Assembly (NCBI RefSeq): GCF_051401765.1
Contig: NW_027480544.1
Location: forward strand, 496,001 to 560,000
Length of the DNA stretch: 64,000 nt
Source of the DNA: Calliopsis andreniformis
Lineage: Eukaryota; Arthropoda; Insecta; Hymenoptera; Andrenidae
Direction: 5' to 3'
How positions within the stretch are numbered: the first letter of the stretch is position 1; each line of letters begins with the position of its first letter. The notes below the pieces were generated by a model that did no database searches, had not been told where the DNA came from, and was given only the letters and a program-made list of their open reading frames with translations. The translations under genes were made by a program, and so were the position numbers. Positions 1 to 11,662 of this stretch are shown in pieces.

Positions 1-385
1 ACAGGAGATTGATTATTGAGGATTGAAGAGTGAGGATTGAGGATTGAGGATTGATGATTGAGGATTGAGGATTGAAGATTGAGTATGGAGGATTGAAGAT
101 TGAGGATTGAGGATTAAGGATTGAGGATTGAAGATTGAGGACAGAGTGTTGAGGGTTGAGTGATGAGAATTGATGTTTGTGGATTGAGATTTGAAGATTG
201 AGATTGGGGATTTAGCATTGAACCATGAGAATTCAGGATATTCTATTGAGTATTGAGAATTGAGGATTGATGGTTGAATATTGGTGATTGATGGTTGAGA
301 GCTGTGTGTTGAATATTGAGGATTGAGGATTGTGGATTGAGGATTGAAGATTGAGTATTGATGATTGAGAATTGAGAATTGAGGA
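1..385. repeat. Copy 1 of a ~481-bp sub-repeat
   Basis: The words GATGATT, GAGTATGGAGG, GATTTAGCA, GAACCATGAGAATTCAGG and GGTTGTGGATTG-like units recur about 481 bp later: 53 and 534, 81 and 562, 229 and 711. The offset changes from 481 to 482 at a single missing A near 209 (GAAGATTGAGATT against GAAGATTGAAGATT). The same pair is present again inside the 3,127-bp duplicate, starting near 3,128 and 3,609. Confidence 0.75.
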
Positions 386-481
386 TCAGGACTGAGGGTT
401 GAGGAATGAGGACTGAGGGCTGAGGATGGAGGTTTGAGGAATGAGGATTGAGGATTGAGGATTGAGGACTGAGGATTGAGG

Positions 482-866
482 ATTGAGTATTGAAGATTGA
501 GGATTGATGACTGAGGATTGAGGATTGAGGATTGATGATTGAGGATTGAGGATTGAAGATTGAGTATGGAGGATTGAAGATTGAGGATTGAGGATTAAGG
601 ATTGAGGATTGAAGATTGAGGACTGAGTGTTGAGGGTTGAGTGATGAGAATTGATGTTTGTGGATTGAGATTTGAAGATTGAAGATTGGGGATTTAGCAG
701 TGAACCATGAGAATTCAGGATATTCTATTGAGTATTGAGAATTGAGGATTGATGGTTGAACATTGGTGATTGATGGTTGAGGGTTGTGTGTTGATTATTG
801 AGGATTGAGGATTGTGGATTGAGGATTGGAGATTGAGTATTGATGATTGAGGATTGAGGGTTGAGG
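482..866. repeat. Copy 2 of the ~481-bp sub-repeat
   Basis: This is the second copy of the first ~385 bases, with substitutions such as GATTTAGCAG for GATTTAGCAT and TTGAACATTGG for TTGAATATTGG. The edges are uncertain by a few tens of bases because consensus heptamers cannot show where the match begins. Confidence 0.7.
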
Positions 867-1649
867 TTTGAGGATTGAGGACGAGGGCTGACGGTTGAGG
901 ATTGAGGTTTGAGGATTGAGGATTGAGGGCTGAGGATTGAGGACGAGGACTGACGGTTGAGGATTGAGAATTGATGATTGAGGATTGAGGATTGAGGACT
1001 GAGGATTGAGGATTGAAGATCGAGCTTTGAGGATTGAAGATTGAGGTCTGGTTATTGAGGATTGAAGATTGAGGATTAAGGATTGAGGATTGCGGATTGG
1101 GGATCTAAGATTGAGGATTGAGGACTGCGGATTGAAGATTGAGGACTGAGTGTTGAGGGTTGAGTGATGAGAATTGATGTCTGTGGATTGAGATTTGAAG
1201 TTTGAAGATTGGGGATTGAGTACTGAAAACTGTCAATTGAGGATATTCTATTGAGGATTGAGGATTGACAATTGATTGTTGCGGACTGAGGGATGAAGAT
1301 TGAGCATTCAGGACTGAGGATTCGGAATTGAGGTTTGAGGACTGAGGATTGAGGGTTGAGAACTGAGGATTGAGGATTGACGCTTGAGGATAGAGGATTG
1401 AGGATGGAGGATTGAAGAGAGAGGACCGAGTGTTGAGGATTGAGTGTTGAGAATTGATGTTTGTGGATGGAGACATGAAGATTGAAGATTGAGGATTGAG
1501 TATTGAAAACTGAGAATTCAGTATATTCTTTTGAGTATTGAGTATTGAGTATTGACGATTGAGGATTGAGGATTGAGTATTGAAGATTGAAGATTGATGA
1601 TTGAGGACTGAGGATTGAGGATTGAGGATTGAGGATTGAGTTTTGAAGA

Positions 1650-2160
1650 TTGAGGATTGATGATTGAGGATTGAGGATTGAGGATTGAGGATTGAGGATT
1701 GAAGATTGAGGATTGAGGATTGAGGATTGAGTGTTGAGGGTTGAGTGATGAGAATTGATGCTTGTGGATGGAGACTTGAAGATTGAAGATTGAGGATTGA
1801 GTATTGAAAACTGAGAATTCAGGATATTCTATTGAGAATTGAGAATTGAGGATTGATGATTGAGGATTGAGGATTGAGGTTTGAGGATTGAGGACGAGGA
1901 CTGACGGTTGGGGATTGAGGTTTGAGTATTGAGGATTGAGGATTGAGGACTGAGGATTGGGGATTGAGGACTGGGGGTTGAGGATTGATTATTGAGCTTT
2001 GGGGAATGAAGATTGTGGACTGGGGATAGAGGATTGAATATTGAGGATTAAGGATATAGTATTGGGGATTGAGGATCTAGGATACGAGATTGATTATTGA
2101 GGATTCAAGATTGAGGACTGAGGATTGAGGATTGAGAATTGAGAATTGAGGATGAGGACT
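1650..2160. repeat. Copy 1 of a 697-bp-step duplication
   Basis: GAATTC at 1,815 and 2,512 and CTAG at 2,077 and 2,774 are both 697 bp apart, and the sequence between them matches, including GGACGAGGACTGACGGTT. The match fades after the GAGGATGAGGAC near 2,155. The step equals 97 heptamers plus three hexamers. Private changes include GGATATAGTATTGG in copy 1 and GGATAGAGTATAGG in copy 2. Confidence 0.78.
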
Positions 2161-2346
2161 GAGGGTTGAGGATGGAGGTTTGAGGAATGAGGATTGAGGA
2201 TTGAGGATTGAGGATTGAGGGCTGAGGATTGAGGACGAGGACTGACGGTTGAGGATTGAGAATTGATGATTGAGGATTGAGGATTGAGGACTGAGGATTG
2301 AGGATTGAAGGTCGAGCATTGAGGATTGAAGATTGAGGACTGGTTA

Positions 2347-2857
2347 TTGAGGATTGATGATTGAGGATTGAGGATTGAGGATTGAGGATTGAGGATTGAA
2401 GATTGAGGATTGAGGATTGAGGATTGAGTGTTTAGGTTTGAGTGATGAGAATTGATGTTTGTGGATGGAGACTTGAAGGTTGAAGATTGAGGATTGAGTA
2501 TTGAAAACTGAGAATTCAGGATATTCTATTGAGAATTGAGAATTGAGGATTGATGATTGAGGATTGAGGATTGAGGTTAGAGGATTGAGGACGAGGACTG
2601 ACGGTTGAGGATTGAGGTTTGAGTATTGAGGATTGAGGATTGAGGACTGAGGATTGGGGATTGAAGACTGAGGGTTGAGGATTGATTATTGAGCTTTGGG
2701 GATAGAAGGTTGTGGGCTGGGGATAGAGGAACGAATATTGAGGATTAAGGATAGAGTATAGGGGATTGAGGATCTAGGATACGAGATTGATTATTGAGGA
2801 TTGAAGATTGAGGATTGAGGATTGAGGATTGAGAATTGAGAATTGAGGATGAGGACA
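2347..2857. repeat. Copy 2 of the 697-bp-step duplication
   Basis: This copy pairs with 1,650-2,160. It carries GAGTGTTTAGG where most array copies have GAGTGTTGAGG. The same GTTTAGGG-type change recurs in three later type II blocks (near 22,297, 28,602 and 38,345), which may mean a shared ancestor or a repeat mutation. Confidence 0.75.
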
Positions 2858-3127
2858 GAGGATTGAGGATTGAGAATTGAGGATGGAGGATTGAGGGTTG
2901 ACGTTTGAGGATTGAGTATTGAAGATTGAGGATTGATGATTGAGGATTGAGGATTGAGGATTGAGGATTGAGGATTGAGTATTGAAGATTGTGGATTGAT
3001 GATTGACGATTGAGGACTGAGGATTGAGGATTGATTATTGAGCTTTGGGGATTGAAGAATGTGGCCTGGGGATAGAGGATTGAATATTGAGGATTAAGGA
3101 TAGAGTATTGGGGATTGAGGATCTAGG

Positions 3128-4589
3128 ACAGGAGATTGATTATTGAGGATTGAAGAGTGAGGATTGAGGATTGAGGATTGATGATTGAGGATTGAGGATT
3201 GAAGATTGAGTATGGAGGATTGAAGATTGAGGATTGAGGATTAAGGATTGATGATTGAAGATTGAGGACAGAGTGTTGAGTGTTGAGTGATGAGAATTGA
3301 TGTTTGTGGATTGAGATTTGAAGATTGAGATTGGGGATTTAGCATTGAACCATGAGAATTCAGGATATTCTATTGAGTATTGAGAATTGAGGATTGATGG
3401 TTGAATATTGGTGATTGATGGTTGAGAGCTGTGTGTTGAATATTGAGGATTGAGGATTGTGGATTGAGGATTGAAGATTGAGTATTGATGATTGAGAATT
3501 GAGAATTGAGGATCAGGACTGAGGGTTGAGGAATGAGGACTGAGGGCTGAGGATGGAGGTTTGAGGAATGAGGATTGAGGATTGAGGATTGAGGACTGAG
3601 GATTGAGGATTGAGTATTGAAGATTGAGGATTGATGACTGAGGATTGAGGATTGAGGATTGATGATTGAGGATTGAGGATTGAAGATTGAGTATGGAGGA
3701 TTGAAGATTGAGGATTGAGGATTAAGGATTGAGGATTGAAGATTGAGGACTGAGTGTTGAGGGTTGAGTGATGAGAATTGATGTTTGTGGATTGAGATTT
3801 GAAGATTGAAGATTGGGGATTTAGCAGTGAACCATGAGAATTCAGGATAATCTATTGAGTATTGACAATTGAGGATTGATGGTTGAACATTGGTGATTGA
3901 TGGTTGAGGGTTGTGTGTTGATTATTGAGGATTGAGGATTGTGGATTGAGGATTGGAGATTGAGTATTGATGATTGAGGATTGAGGGTTGAGGTTTGAGG
4001 ATTGAGGACGAGGGCTGACGGTTGAGGATTGAGGTTTGAGGATTGAGGATTGAGGGCTGAGGATTGAGGACGAGGACTGACGGTTGAGGATTGAGAATTG
4101 ATGATTGAGGATTGAGGATTGAGGACTGAGGATTGAGGATTGAAGATCGAGCATTGAGGATTGAAGATTGAGGTCTGGTTATTGAGGATTGAAGATTGAG
4201 GATTAAGGATTGAGGATTGCGGATTGGGGATCTGGGATTGAGGATTGAGGACTGCGGATTCAAGATTGAGGACTGAGTGTTGAGGGTTGAGTGATGAGAA
4301 TTGATGTCTGTGGATTGAGATTTGAAGTTTGAAGATTGGGGATTGAGTACTGAAAACTGTCAATTGAGGATATTCTATTGAGGATTGAGGATTGACAATT
4401 GATTGTTGCGGACTGAGGGATGAAGATTGAGCATTCAGGACTGACGATTCGGAATTGAGCTTTGAGGACAGAGGATTGAGGGTTGAGGATTGAGGATTGA
4501 GGATTGACGCTTGAGGATAGAGGATTGAGGATGGAGGATTGAAGAGAGAGGACCGAGTGTTGATGATTGAGTGTTGAGAATTGATGTTT
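3128..4589. repeat. Copy 2 of the 3,127-bp-step duplication
   Basis: This is the second copy of positions 1-1,462 and starts right after the CTAG at 3,123, in a unit of the form CTAGGACAGGAGATTG. The match includes rare words such as GAACCATGAG and TGTCAATTGAGG. Past about 4,589 it switches to other array sequence, so only the first half of the 3,127-bp step is duplicated in the visible window. Confidence 0.85.
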
Positions 4590-4667
4590 GCGGGTTGAGA
4601 TTTGATTATTGAATATTGTGGATTGAGTATTGAATCATGAGAATTCGGGATATTCTATTGAGTATTG

Positions 4668-6117
4668 AGAATTGAGGATTGATTATTGAGCTTTGGGGAT
4701 TGAAGATTGTGGACTGGGGATAGAGGATTGAATATTGAGGATTAAGGATAGAGTATTGGGGATTGAGGATCTAGGATACGAGATTGATTATTGAGGATTG
4801 AAGATTGAGGATTGAGGATTGAGGATTGAGAATTGAGAATTGAGGATGAGGACTGAGGGTTGAGGATGGAGGTTTGAGGAATGAGGATTGAGGATTGAGG
4901 ATTGTGGATTGAGTGTTGGAGATTGAGGATTGATGATTGAGGATTGAGGATTGAAGATTGAGGACTGAGAGTTGAGGGTTGAGTGATGAGAATTGATGTT
5001 TGTGGATGGAGACTTGAAGATTGAAGATTGACGATTGAGTATTGAAAACAGAGAATTCAGGATATTCTATTGAGAATTGAGAATTGAGGATTGATGATTG
5101 AGTATCGAGGGTTGATGTTTGAGGGTTGTGTATTGAATATTGAGGATTGAGGATTGAGGATTGAGGATTGAGGATTGAGGGTTGAGGATTGAGGATCGAA
5201 GATTGAGTATTGAGGATTGAAGGTTGAGGTTTGAGGATTGAGGATTGAGGGTGGAGGATGAGGGCTGAGGGTTGAGGATTGAGGATTGAGGATTGACGCT
5301 TGAGGATAGAGGATCGATGATGGTGGATTGAAGGCTGAGTATTGAGGATTGAAGATTGAGGATTGAGGATTCAGGATTGAGGATTGAGGATGAGGGCTGA
5401 GGGTTGAGGATTGAGGATTGAGGGTTGAGGATTGAAGATTGAGTATTGAGGATTGAAGGTTGAGGATTGAGGATTCAGGATTGAGGATTGAGGATGAGGG
5501 CTGAGGGTTGAGGGTTGAGGTTTGAGGCCTGAGGACAGAGGATTGAGGATTGAGAATTGAGGATGGAGGATTGAGGGTTGACGTTTGAGGATTGAGTATT
5601 GAAGATTGAGGATTGATGATTGATTATTGAGGATTGAGGATTGAGGTTTGATGATTGAGGATTGAGGGTTGAGGATTGAGGACGAGGACTGACGGTTGAG
5701 GATTGAGGTTTGAGTATTGAGGATTGAGGATTGAGGACTGAGGATTGGGGATTGAGGACTGAGGATTGAGGATTGAGTTTTGAAGATTGAGGATGGATGA
5801 TTGAGGATTGAGGATTGAGGATTGAGGATTGAGGATTGAGGATTGAAGATTGATGATTGAGGATTGAGGATTGAGTGTTGAGGGTTGAGTGATGAGAATT
5901 GATGTTTGTGAATGGAGACTTGAAGATTGAAGATTGAGGATTGAGTATTGAAAACTGAGAATTCAGGATATTCTATTGAGAATTGAGAATTGAGGATTGA
6001 TGATTGAGGATTGAGGATTGAGGTTTGAGGATTGAGGACGAGGACTGACGGTTGAGGATTGAGGTTTGAGTATTAAGGATTGAGGATTGAGGACTGAGGA
6101 TTGGGGATTGAGGACTG
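4668..6117. repeat. Copy 1 of a 1,450-bp tandem step
   Basis: It starts at a 112-bp cassette (GATTATTGAGCTTTGGGG). The landmarks CTAG (4,771 and 6,221), GAATTC (5,053 and 6,503) and GACGTTTGAGG (near 5,580 and 7,030) all repeat at 1,450 bp. The match lasts until about 5,645/7,095, where copy 1 reads GATTGAGGTTTGATG and copy 2 reads GATTGGGTTTTGCAG. The rest of the step, about 5,646-6,117, holds a second module with its own GAATTC at 5,959. The step equals 202 heptamers and six hexamers. Confidence 0.85.
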
Positions 6118-9100
6118 AGGGTTGAGGATTGATTATTGAGCTTTGGGGATTGAAGATTGTGGACTGGGGATAGAGGATTGAATATTGAGGATTAAGGATA
6201 GAGTATTGGGGATTGAGGATCTAGGATACGAGATTGATTATTGAGGATTGAAGATTGAGGATTGAGGATTGAGGATTGAGAATTGAGAATTGAGGATGAG
6301 GACTGAGGGTTGAGGATGGAGGTTTGAGGAATGAGGATTGAGGATTGAGGATTGTGGATTGAGTGTTGGAGATTGAGGATTGATGATTGAGGATTGAGGA
6401 TTGAAGATTGAGGACTGAGAGTTGAGGGTTGAGTGATGAGAATTGATGTTTGTGGATGGAGACTTGAAGATTGAAGATTGACGATTGAGTATTGAAAACA
6501 GAGAATTCAGGATATTCTATTGAGAATTGAGAATTGAGGATTGATGATTGAGTATCGAGGGTTGATGTTTGAGGGTTGTGTATTGAATATTGAGGATTGA
6601 GGATTGAGGATTGAGGATTGAGGATTGAGGGTTGAGGATTGAGGATCGAAGATTGAGTATTGAGGATTGAAGGTTGAGGTTTGAGGATTGAGGATTGAGG
6701 GTGGAGGATGAGGGCTGAGGGTTGAGGATTGAGGATTGAGGATTGACGCTTGAGGATAGAGGATCGATGATGGTGGATTGAAGGCTGAGTATTGAGGATT
6801 GAAGATTGAGGATTGAGGATTCAGGATTGAGGATTGAGGATGAGGGCTGAGGGTTGAGGATTGAGGATTGAGGGTTGAGGATTGAAGATTGAGTATTGAG
6901 GATTGAAGGTTGAGGATTGAGGATTCAGGATTGAGGATTGAGGATGAGGGCTGAGGGTTGAGGGTTGAGGTTTGAGGCCTGAGGACAGAGGATTGAGGAT
7001 TGAGAATTGAGGATGGAGGATTGAGGGTTGACGTTTGAGGATTGAGTATTGAAGATTGAGGATTGATGATTGATTATTGAGGATTGAGGATTGAGGATTG
7101 AGGATTGGGTTTTGCAGATTGAGGATTGATGATTGAGGATTGAGGATTGTGGATTGAGGATTGAGGATTGAGGATTGAAGATTGAGGATTGAGGATTGAG
7201 GATTGAGTGTTGACGGTTGAGTGATGAGAATTGATGTTTGTGGATGGAGACATGAAGATTGAAGATTGAGGATTGAGTATTGAAAACTGAGAATTCAGGA
7301 TATTCTATTGAGAATTGAGAATTGAGGATTGAGGTTTGAGGACTGAGGACGAGGACTGACGGTTGGGGATTGAGGTTTGAGTATTCAGGATTGAGGATTG
7401 AGGACTGAGGATTGGGGATTGAGGACTGGGGGTTGAGGATTGATTATTGAGCTTTGGGGAATGAAGATTGTGGACTGGGGATAGAGGATTGAATATTGAG
7501 GATTAAGGATAGAGTATTGGGGATTGAGGGTCTAGGATACGAGATTGATTATTGAGGATTGAAGATTGAGGATTGAGGATTGAGGATTGAGCATTGAGAA
7601 TTGAGGATGAGGACTGAGGGTTGAGGATGGAGGTTTGAGGAATGAGGATTGAGGATTGAGGATTGTGGATTGAGTGTTGGAGATTGAGGATTGATGATTG
7701 AGGATTGAGGATTGAGGATCGAGGATTGAGGATTGAGGATTGAAGATTGAGGATTGAGTATTGAAGATTGAGGATTGATGACTGAGGATTGAGGATTTAG
7801 GATTGAGGATTGAGGATGGAGGATGACGGCTGAGGGTTGAGGATTGAGGTTTGAGTATTGAATCCTGAGTATTCAGGATATTCTATTGAGTATTGAGATT
7901 TGAGGATTGATGCTTGAGTATTGAGGATTGAGGATTGAGGGCTGAGGGTTGAGGATTGATTATTGAGCTTTGGGGATTGAAGATTGTGGGCTGGGGATAG
8001 AGGATTGAATATTGAGGATTAAGGATAGAGTATTGGGGATTGAGGATCTAGGATACGAGATTGATTATTGAGGATTGAAGATTGAGGATTGAGGATTGAG
8101 TATTGAGAACTGAGAATTGAGGATGAGGACTGAGGGTTGAGGATGGAGGTTTGAGGAATGAGGATTGAGGATTGAGGATTGTGGATTGAGTGTTGGAGAT
8201 TGAGGATTGATAATTGAGGATTGAAGATTGAGGATTGATGACTGAGGATTGAGGATTTAGGATTGAGGATTGAGGATGGAGGATGACGGCTGAGGGTTGA
8301 GGATTGAGGTTTGAGTATTGAATCCTGAGTATTCAGGATATTCTATTGAGTATTGTGATTTGAGGATTGATGGTTGAGTATTGAGGATTGAGGATTGAGG
8401 ACTGAGTATTGAAGATTGAGGATTGATGATTGAAGATTGGGGATTGATGACTGAGGATTGAGGATTTAGGATTGAGGATTGAGGATGGAGGATGACGGCT
8501 GAGGGTTGAGGATTGAGGTTTGAGTATTGAGTCCTGAGTATTCAGGATATTCTATCGAGTATTGAGATTTGAGGATTGATGGTTGAGCATTGAGGATTGA
8601 CGATTGAGTATTGAAGATTGAGGATTGATGACTGAGGATTGAGGATTGAGGATTGAGGATTGAGGATTGAGGATTGACGATTGAGGATTGAGGATTGAGG
8701 ATTGAGGATTGAAGATTGAGGACTGAGTGTTGAGGGCTGAGTGATGAGAATTGATGTTTGTGGATGGAGACTTGAAGATTGAAGATTGACGATTGAGTAT
8801 TGAAAACAGAGAATTCAGGATATTCTATTGAGTATTGAGAATTGAGGATTGATGGTTGAGTATTGAGGATTGATGTTTGAGGGTTTTGTATTGAATATTG
8901 AGGATTGAGGATTGAGGATTGAGGATTGAGGATTGAGGATTGAGGGTTGAGGATTGAGGATCGAAGATTGAGTATTGAGGATTGAAGGTTGAGGTTTGAG
9001 GATTGAGGATTGAGGGTGGAGGATGAGGGCTGAGGGTTGAGGATTGAGGATTGAGGATTGACGCTTGAGGATAGAGGATCGAGGATGGAGGATTGAAGGC

Positions 9101-9421
9101 TGAGTATTGAGGATTGAAGATTGAGGATTGAGGATTCAGGATTGAGGATTGAGGATGAGGGCTGAGGGTTGAGGATTGAGGATGGAGGATTGAGGGTTGA
9201 CGTTTGAGGATAGAGTATTGAAGATTGAGGATTGATGATTGAGGATTGAGGATTGAGGATTGAGGATTGAGGATTGAGTATTGAAGATTGTGGATTGATG
9301 ATTGGCGATTGAGGACTGAGGATTGAGGATTGATTATTGAGCTTTGGGGATTGAAGAATGTGGCCTGGGGATAGAGGATTGAATATTGAGGATTAAGGAT
9401 AGAGTATTGGGGATTGAGGGT
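6118..9421. repeat. 3' part of a type I block (partial)
   Basis: It runs parallel to 13,019-16,468 at a constant offset of 6,901 bp (CTAG 6,221/13,122, 7,532/14,433 and 8,048/14,949; GAATTC 8,811/15,712). The offset then becomes 7,047 at the next block start because this copy lacks 146 bp near 9,175, where GGATTGAGGATGGAGG joins directly. The missing piece equals 20 heptamers plus one hexamer. The first ~975 bp also match 4,668-5,645. Confidence 0.85.
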
Positions 9422-10966
9422 CTAGGACAGGAGGTTGATTATTGAGGATTGAAGAGTGAGGATTGAGGATTGAGGATTGATGATTGAGGATTGAGGATTG
9501 AAGATTGAGTATGGAGGATTGAAGATTGAGGATTGAGGATTAAGGATTGAGGATTGAAGATTGAGGACTGAGTGTTGAGGGTTGAGTGATGAGAATTGAT
9601 GTTTGTGGACTGTGATTTGAAGATTGGAGGTTGGGGATTTAGCATTGAACCATGAGAATTCAGAATATTCTATTGAGTATTGAGAATTGGGGATTGATGG
9701 TTGAATATTGGTGATTGATGGTTGAGGGTTGTGTGTTGAATATTGAGTATTGATGATTGAGAATTGAGAATTGAGGAGGAGGACTGATGGTTGAGGAATG
9801 AGGTTTGAGGAATGAGGATTGAGGATTGAGGATTGAGGATTGAGGACTGAGGATTGAGGATTGAGTATTGAAGATTGAGTATTCATGACTGAGGATTGAG
9901 GATTGAGGATTGAGGGTTGAGGATTGAGGATCGAAGATTGAGTATTGAGGATTGAAGGTTGATGTTTGAGGATTGAGTATTGCGGGTGGAGAATGAGGGC
10001 TGAGGGTTGAGGATTGAGGTTTGAGTATTGAATACTGATAATTCAGGATATTCTATTGAGTATTGAGAATTGATGATTGATGGTTGAGTATTGAGGATTG
10101 AGGATTGAGGATTGAGGATTGAGTATTGAAGATTGAGGATCGAGGATTGAGGATTGAGGATTGAGGATTGAGGATTGAGTATTGAGGCTTGAGGATTGAG
10201 GATTGAGGATTGAAGATTGAGGATTGGGGATTGAGGATTGACGATTGACGGTTAAGGATTGAGGATTGGGGATTGAGGATCTAGGATTGAGTATTGAGGA
10301 CTGCGGATTGACGATTCAGTATTGAAGATTGAGGATTGATGACTGAGGATTGAGGATTGAGGATTGAGGTTTGAGGATTGAGGATTGAAGATTGAAGATT
10401 GAGTATTGAGGATTGAAGGTTGAGGATTGAGGATTGAGTATTGAGGATGGAGAATGAGGGCTGCGGGTTGAGGATTGGGGTTTGAGTATTGAATCCTGAG
10501 AATTCACGATATTCTATTGAGTATTGAGAATTGAGGATTGATGGTTGAGTATTGAGGATTGAGAATTGAGGATTGAGGATTGAGTTTTGAAGATTGAGGA
10601 TTAATGATTGAGGATTGAGTATTGAGGATTGGGGATTGAAGATTGAGGACTGAGTGTTGAGGGTTGAGTGATGATAATTGATGTTTGTGTATGGAGACAT
10701 GAAGATTGAAGATTGAGGATTGAGTATTGAAAACTGAGAATTCAGGATATTCTATTGAGTATCGAGTATTGAGTATTGAGGATTGAGGATTGAGGATTGA
10801 GTATTGAAGATTGAGGATTGATGATTCAGGACTGAGGATTGAGGATTGTGGATTGAGGATTGAGTTTTGCAGATTGAGGATTGATGATTGAGGATTGAGG
10901 ATTGAGGATTGAGGATTGAGGATTGAGGATTGAGGATTGAAGATTGAGGATTGAGGATTGAGGATT

Positions 10967-11071
10967 GAGTGTTGAGGGTTGAGTGATGAGAATTGATGTT
11001 TGTGGATGGAGACTTGAAGATTGAAGATTGAGGATTGAGTATTGAAAACTGAGAATTCAGGATATTCTATT
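10967..11071. repeat. GAATTC cassette, representative copy (105 bp)
   Basis: This is a run of 15 heptamers in fixed order: GAGTGTT, GAGGGTT, GAGTGAT, GAGAATT, GATGTTT, GTGGATG, GAGACTT and so on, ending GAAAACT, GAGAATT, CAGGATA, TTCTATT. It recurs throughout the window every few hundred bases; GAATTC sites in the first 7.3 kb are at 229, 711, 1,514, 1,815, 2,512, 3,356, 3,838, 4,641, 5,053, 5,959, 6,503 and 7,291. The last four units contain a small inverted repeat, AGAAT-TCAGGAT-ATTCT. It is the most distinctive and least consensus-like part of the array. No function can be assigned. Confidence 0.85.
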
Positions 11072-11224
11072 GAGAATTGAGAATTGAGGATTGATGATTG
11101 AGGATTGAGGATTAAGGTTTGAGGATTGAGGACGAGGACTGACGGTTGAGGATTGAGGTTTGAGTATTAAGGATTGAGGATTGAGGACTGAGGATTGGGG
11201 ATTGAGGACTGAGGGTTGAGGATT

Positions 11225-11336
11225 GATTATTGAGCTTTGGGGATTGAAGATTGTGGACTGGGGATAGAGGACTGAATATTGAGGATTAAGGATAGAGTAT
11301 TGGGGATTGAGGATCTAGGATACGAGATTGATTATT
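11225..11336. repeat. CTAG cassette, representative copy (112 bp)
   Basis: This is a run of 16 in-phase heptamers starting GATTATT, GAGCTTT, GGGGATT and ending GAGGATC, TAGGATA, CGAGATT, GATTATT. CTAG copies in the first 23 kb lie at 2,077, 2,774, 4,771, 6,221, 7,532, 8,048, 11,315, 13,122, 14,433, 14,949, 18,362, 19,889, 20,405 and 22,645. A variant with TAGGACAGG marks the start of each long block, and a variant with TAGGATTGAG lies 859 bp further on. CTAG is read as TAG on the - strand and ends many of the apparent - strand open frames. No function can be assigned. Confidence 0.85.
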
Positions 11337-11644
11337 GAGGATTGAAGATTGAGGATTGAGGATTGAGGATTGAGAATTGAGAATTGAGGATGAGGACTGA
11401 GGGTTGAGGATGGAGGTTTGAGGAATGAGGATTGAGGATTGAGGATTGTGGATTGAGTGTTGGAGATTGAGGATTGATGATTGAGGATTGAGGATTGAGG
11501 ATCGAGGATTGAGGATTGAGGATTGAAAATTGACGATTGAGTATTGAAGATTGAGGATTGATGACTGAGGATTGTGGATTTAGGATTGAGGATTGAGGAT
11601 GGAGGATGACGGCTGAGGGTTGGGGATTGAGGTTTGAGTATTGA

Positions 11645-11662
11645 ATCCTGAGTATTCAGGAT
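11645..11662. repeat. Perfect 7-bp stem, 4-base loop inverted repeat (representative)
   Basis: The sequence is ATCCTGA-GTAT-TCAGGAT. It is built from the units GAATCCT, GAGTATT and CAGGATA. Further copies are at 7,862-7,879, 8,322-8,339 and 18,692-18,709, and many more occur in the type I and II blocks. In some modules the first arm reads GTCCTGA, which shortens the stem to 6 bp (near 8,527-8,544). There is no T-run after it, so I do not call a terminator. Confidence 0.8.

Larger units (their letters stand above)
1..1462. repeat. Copy 1 of a 3,127-bp-step duplication
   Basis: Landmarks repeat at a constant offset of 3,127 bp: GAGTATGGAG at 81 and 3,208, GAATTC at 229 and 3,356, GAATTC at 711 and 3,838, TTTGAAGATTGGGG at 1,201 and 4,328. 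Similarity ends near 1,462, where copy 1 continues TTTGTGGATGG and copy 2 reads TTTGCGGGTTG. A few substitutions separate the copies, for example GGATATTC against GGATAATC near 718/3,845. The step equals 445 heptamers plus two hexamers. Confidence 0.85.
1..4667. repeat. Divergent left segment of the array, nested repeats
   Basis: This part uses the same heptamer and the same cassettes as the rest but does not follow the type I / type II block order. It begins with a sequence related to the block start seen at 9,422 (CTAGGACAGG followed by GATTATT and GAAGAGT units). It contains three smaller tandem duplications with steps of about 481, 697 and 3,127 bp, listed separately. Relative to the later blocks it carries more substitutions, for example GGTCTGG near 1,051 and GGACTGG near 2,337 in place of the usual units. 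I read it as a less homogenised part of the array, perhaps close to its edge. No gene is seen. Confidence 0.75.

Noticed and set aside
11041..11071. A sigma-70-like promoter, TTGAAA and TATTCT in the GAATTC cassette
   Set aside because: The spacer is only 15 bp, the -10 word is poor, TTGA occurs in every unit so a -35 match is expected by chance, and no gene follows.
11645..11662. Intrinsic terminator at the 7-bp hairpin
   Set aside because: The stem is short and mostly preserved by repetition, no T-run follows on either strand, and there is no transcript to end.
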